A model generated the notes under the pieces. That model worked only from the letters and a program-made list of their open reading frames with translations. It ran no database searches and was not told where the DNA came from. 64,000 nucleotides of DNA, from positions 61,552,252 through 61,616,251 of the forward strand of contig NC_090026.1 of the NCBI RefSeq assembly GCF_037176765.1, given 5' to 3'. Positions 60,133-64,000 of the stretch are shown here, one piece after another. The stretch comes from Anolis sagrei. Lineage: Eukaryota; Chordata; Lepidosauria; Squamata; Anolidae. Made by a program: the position numbers and the translations under genes. Each line of letters begins with the position of its first letter. The stretch's first letter is position 1.

Positions 60133-60950
60133 AGAGCCAGTTCTGATGTTGTATGTTTAGATAATATCACAGCAGATAACCGCTTTGAGTCTCCTTTGTG
60201 GAGAGAAAAAGTGGGGTTTAGAAAAACAACAAGAACAATAATAATAATTCCTACTTTACTTTAATGCTGCAAACACCCACATCACTGTAGCAACATGTAA
60301 TGTGATTCAACTTGATGAAATACAGAAGGATACTGTGATATTCTCCTCTCTAGCTTCCCAAAAAAGTCAAACGGAGGCTGGAACTACACTGCTATATAAT
60401 CCAGTTTCTCAATCCAGATTATCTGCTTTGAACTGGATTATATGAGTTTACATTATCATAATATGGATTCGGAAGATTGATTATATGGAAATAGACTGGG
60501 TCTGAGATGCAATAATGTTAAGCCTGTTGAGTGTAGAGAATAGGGGACAGCATATAGTTTATGAACCATATGCTGCTCCCAAGACAATTGTTGTGGCCTT
60601 GTTTCCACCAATCTATTATTCTTATCCTTAGTATCACAACTGAATGTGTGATCCTTTTTTTATCCCCAGGCAGCTGTACGGCATTTAGAGCTGCTCTGGA
60701 GCCACTACTACTATTGATATAAGATATGGCAGCCACCATGGCTATCTTATCCCTTGGCAGACAGCAGAGACTGATGCATTGCCACCTGTATTGGGGACTT
60801 TGCTTCCCCTCAAAACACTATTAAATAGATTTTTCATTTCTGGTGCTAATACTTCTATTGCTTCTTTGCTAAATTCTGTTGTGAATCTGTCCATTCCTGG
60901 TGACCTGGATTGTTTTAAGATTTTTTTTACTACTGCATTTATTTCTTGTA
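60133..60950. other. AHRR intron with a partial palindromic MITE
   Basis: 60,370-60,480 contains the family P blocks (GATTATCTGCTTTGAACTGG). 60,780-60,950 resembles L1-type antisense sequence (ATTTTTTTTACTACTGC, CCTGGTGACCTGGATTG). No exon seen. Confidence 0.4.
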
Positions 60951-61691
60951 CTAGCTGTACCTGCCACGCGTTGCTGTGGCCAACCTTCCCTCCCTCTTTT
61001 CTTCCTTCCTTCCTTCCTTCCTTCCTTCCTTCCTTCCTTCCCTCCCTCCCTCCCTCCTTCCTTCCTTCCTTCCTTCCTTCCTTCCTTCCCTTTTTTCTTT
61101 TTTTCTCTCCTTCCTTCCTTCCTTCCTTTCCTTCACTTCTTCTTCTCTTCCCTCCCCCCCCCTTTTATTTCTCCTCCTTTTCTCCCGTTCTTCCTTATCT
61201 ACCTATTCTTGGACTGCAACTCCCAGCAATCCTCCTGACCCATCTACCTACCTACCTATCTCTATCTAATCTATCTATCTGGAGGATTGCTGGGAGTTGC
61301 AGTCCAGGAATAGGAAATTGGAAATGTGAAGGGATTGGGATGCCCTCAAAGAAATCGAAGGAGAAGAAAGTTTGGAGCTTGGAAGCAGTGCATTTGGATC
61401 ATCCCCCTCTCCTAAAAGGCCTGGTCTAGGGGATGATAGGAACTGTAGTCTGGAAGAGAATGTGGATATGCTATTGTTTGCCAGGGGGAGTCGTTTTTGC
61501 ACATGTGCTATAGTGTCTTTTTGCTTTTTTGGCTTTTAAGTCCCTTCCACTGTGTTTTTCAGTGTTTTTATGATTGATGGTCACTCGTTGGCCTGGTAGG
61601 TATATTGTGTCCAAATTTGGTGTCAATTCGTCCAGTGGTTTTTGAGTTATGTTAATCCCACAAATGAACATTACATTTTTATTTATATAGA
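60951..61691 (-). mobile_element. Helitron (family H) with an expanded TTCC repeat
   Basis: Left end CTAGCTGTACCTGCCACGCG, right end ATTTTTATTTATATAGA. Interior TTCC/CTTT microsatellite at 61,005-61,135 and a CTAC/CTAT repeat. Confidence 0.75.
61005..61135. repeat. TTCC microsatellite
   Basis: Imperfect TTCC array with CCCT and TTTC runs; reading frames in it are repeat artefacts. Confidence 0.9.
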
Positions 61692-62254
61692 CTAGCTGTC
61701 CCCTGCCACGCGTTGCTGTGGCCTACATGGGGGTTCTGTGTGGGAGGTTTGGCCCAATTCTATCATTGGTGAGGATCAGAATGCTCTGTGATTGTAGGTG
61801 AACTATAAATCCCAGCAACTACAACTCTCAAATGTCAAGATTCTATTTTCCCCAAACTCCACCAGTGTTCACATTTGGGCATATTGAGTATTTGTGTAGT
61901 TTGGGTCCAGATCCATCATTGTTTGAGTCTACAGTGATCTCTGGATGTAGGTGAACTACAACTCCAAAACCAAAGGACACTGCCCTCCAAACCCTTCCAG
62001 TATTCTTGGTATGAGAGAACTGTGTGCCAAGTTTGGTTCAATTCCATCGTTGGCGGGGTTCAGAATGTTCTTTGATTGTAGGTGAACTATAAATCCCAGC
62101 AACTACAACTCCCAAATGACAAAATCATTTTTTTGAGTGAAGGACTTAGATTGTTCTGAATGCTGTGTTCTGTCCAAATTTGGTGTCAATTCCCCCAGTG
62201 GTTTTTGAGTTATGTTAATCCCACAAATGAACATTACATTTTTATTTATATAGA
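61692..62254 (-). mobile_element. Helitron (family H), abutting the previous copy
   Basis: Starts CTAGCTGTCCCCTGCCACGC directly after TATAGA and ends ATTTTTATTTATATAGA. ACTACAACTCCC-type blocks inside. Confidence 0.8.
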
Positions 62255-62600
62255 TTGAACACTGGACATTTTTATAAAATGCTTGCCTTACTTTGCTAAA
62301 ATAACACCCAAGAGATTCAGTACTTCCATCTGTTAATTCCATTAAGGGAGGCTGAGTTAATGGAATTCATCTTCACCAAAAAAGGAACCAACACCCAGGA
62401 ATCTATTTCTAATCTAATACTCCCTTAGTTTGGGAAGAGATCATCCATGAAATTCCTGTCTCATAATGTTTTGCATCTATATGTGACAGTTAGCTTTTAT
62501 GGATCTTCTGTTGAAATTTGTGTACTTTATTTTGTCTGTCTTTTTTGCTACCCCAAGATGGATTTGTGAAACCATAAATCTAAGTTTTCTTTCTCTTTTT
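62255..62600. other. AHRR intron, nothing secure
   Basis: Unique-looking AT-rich sequence; a donor-like site is discussed under rejected items. Confidence 0.35.
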
Positions 62601-62860
62601 ATCTTACAAGGCCTACATGGTTTTGGTCCAGGTTGCGTAAAGGATTGCCTTCTCCAGTACAATCTGCCCCAAACTCTTGGGTCCTCTGGGAGGATTCTGC
62701 TCAAACCAGTTGGAACTCAACTGGCGACAGTCACCCAGAGGACCTTATCATCGGCCATCTCAAGACTGTGGAATGACCTGCTGGAAGGGCTCCAAAAGCT
62801 AAGTGAGCTGTCAGAATTTTAAAACCATCTAAAGATCTACATCTTTCAGCAGGCCTACCC
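62600..62860 (+). mobile_element. L2-clade LINE C-terminal fragment (diverged)
   Basis: Plus frame reads LHGFGPGCVKDCLLQYNLPQ, AISRLWNDLLEGLQKLSELS; this follows the LWN motif of L2-clade C-termini. No clear tail before the SINE at 62,960. Confidence 0.5.
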
Positions 62861-62959
62861 AGACAGTTTTTAAACATGAATTTTAAACATGTGTCCTTTG
62901 TTTAATCTCCATTTTGTGTGTTTTAATACATATTTTATAGGAAAACATTATATATATAC

Positions 62960-63475
62960 CGGGACTGTGGGCACCGGGATTGTGGCGCAGTTGGCTGAGT
63001 GTCAGCTGCATTAAAATCATTCTGACCAAAAGGTCGTGAGTTCGAAGCCAGCCCGGGTTGGAGTGGGTTTCCAACCAATTGTGTGTAGCCTGTTGTCGAC
63101 CTTTGCAACCCGAAAGACAGTTGCATCTGCCAAGTAGGAAAATTAGGTACCACCTTAAAGTGTGGGGAGGCTAAATTAATTGATTTATGAAACCATAAAG
63201 AAGACTCCAGCAAAGCATTCCAGCAGGGAAGCATGCGGGGAATGCGAAAGTGCTTCATCAGCGTCTCAGATGGACGATGAAAGCGACAGCTCCCCTGGTG
63301 GCCATAAAAAATTAAATAGCCTCTGTGTATGTCTGTATATGTTTGTATGTCAAAAATTGGCATTGAATGTTTGCCATATATGTGTACACTGTAATCCGCC
63401 CTGAGTCCCCTGCGGGGTGAGAAGGGCGGAATATAAAAGCTGTAAATAAATAATAATAATAAATAAATATTAGAA
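62960..63475 (+). mobile_element. tRNA-derived SINE (family U)
   Basis: Head CACCGGGATTGTGGCGCAGT with a partly duplicated start (ACCGGGACTGTGGGCACCGG); B box GGTCGTGAGTTCGAAGCC; tail CCGCCCTGAGTCCCCTGCG, then AATAAATAATAATAA. Confidence 0.85.
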
Positions 63476-63529
63476 ATACATTTTAATACAATATGTGTAT
63501 TTGTGGCATTTTTACAATATTTACGTGTT

Positions 63530-63588
63530 TTAATTATTTTGCAACCCGCCTCGAGTCACAAGGAGAGAGGAGTAGGAAATAAAATAAA

Positions 63589-63634
<46 letters not shown>

Positions 63635-63635
63635 C
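63530..63635 (+). repeat. L2-type tail with ATT repeat
   Basis: CAACCCGCCTCGAGTCACAA...AAATAAAATAAAATTATT and an ATT array at 63,588-63,632. Confidence 0.6.
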
Positions 63636-63876
63636 CTGTTCCCTACTAAAAGCTATGCTGCATTCTGCTTGATAACAGATACCAAATATTCCTAATCGAG
63701 TCTCAGCATAGCCTCTTACCTCATAGGACCTCATCACATTGACGAAGGGCAGCAGAGTGATTCATCAGCCTCTGTGGCAAATCCATGGGGCAGTGGGGCA
63801 ATTCCAGCTCCCCACACCCCACCTCGCCAGCCTTGCCCCTTGCCTCATCCGACGGAGGGAAGCATTGCCACCTGAG

Positions 63877-64000
63877 TGTTGTGGCTCAGTTTTTTTCTGA
63901 GTCTGAAACTGAACCTTGTGAGTCTTGTGAGCCAGAAATGTTCCCTGATGAAGAGGATGATGGGATTCAGATTTCTGGGCCTGTTTCTGTGCCTGTCTCA
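63877..64000 (+). mobile_element. Left edge of another LTR, cut by the window end
   Basis: Starts TGTTGTGGCTCAG, similar to the chromovirus LTR start, then unrelated sequence. Only the first ~124 bases are visible; related family is inferred. 63,640-63,876 holds nothing recognised. Confidence 0.4.

Noticed and set aside
60951-61269. Ser/Leu/Pro-rich and Lys/Glu/Gly-rich reading frames
   Set aside because: They are translations of the TTCC microsatellite within a Helitron.
62283-62345. Possible extra AHRR exon on the minus strand (MELTDGSTESLGCYFSK before a GTAAGG donor)
   Set aside because: It does not match the human AHRR segment expected upstream of the 59.2-kb exon, and no convincing acceptor was found. 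Could be a cryptic exon; left out.

Overview
The window looks like a gene-bearing piece of a squamate reptile genome, most likely an iguanian or Anolis-like lizard. This is inferred from the repeat mix: Sauria-type tRNA SINEs with their BovB partner LINE, L2-clade LINEs with TAA-type tails, CR1 3' ends with the ATTCTATG tail, Penelope-like fragments, abundant Helitrons, hAT and Tc1/mariner deletion derivatives, and a chromodomain Ty3/gypsy element. The species cannot be fixed from sequence alone.

Two host genes can be read, both on the minus strand. (1) From 36,651 down to 3,907 lies a complete gene of 16 coding exons. I found it by matching splice sites, reading frame and intron phase. It predicts a protein of about 510 residues with two matrin/U1-like C2H2 zinc fingers, acidic and Ser-rich linkers and a basic nuclear-localisation-like patch. 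Its ATG sits in a Kozak context next to a CpG-rich promoter carrying TCTCGCGA-type motifs. I do not recognise a named orthologue. (2) From beyond the right edge down to 47,425 lie the last four coding exons of the aryl hydrocarbon receptor repressor gene (AHRR). They are recognised from a conserved block (QGKLKF.FGQKKK, LSLFCIA) and from C-terminal SUMO-type motifs ([16 protein letters not shown]). The intron after the conserved block appears to use a GC donor. AHRR lies upstream of the zinc-finger gene in the same orientation, with about 10.8 kb between them.

Layout. 1-3.42 kb: Penelope-like, CR1 and other LINE debris. 3.9-36.7 kb: the zinc-finger gene, its introns filled with hAT, Helitron, Tc1/mariner, L2, L1, BovB and SINE insertions. 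36.6-36.95 kb: promoter. 37-40.5 kb: a locally duplicated and inverted patch of MITE, hAT and LINE sequence. 40.6-43.5 kb: three Helitrons, two of them directly abutting. 43.5-47.2 kb: a BovB insertion, an LTR-like segment and a Penelope-like palindrome. 47.4-59.2 kb: AHRR exons; the large intron carries a very young chromovirus (50,114-55,781) inserted into a SINE. 59.3-64 kb: a solo LTR, abutting Helitrons, SINE and L2 copies, and the edge of another LTR.

No prokaryotic-type system, CRISPR array, tRNA or rRNA gene was seen. The most notable content is the unrecognised zinc-finger gene, the probable GC-AG intron in AHRR, the repeated end-to-end joining of Helitrons, the repeated head-to-head Penelope palindromes, and the young chromovirus.
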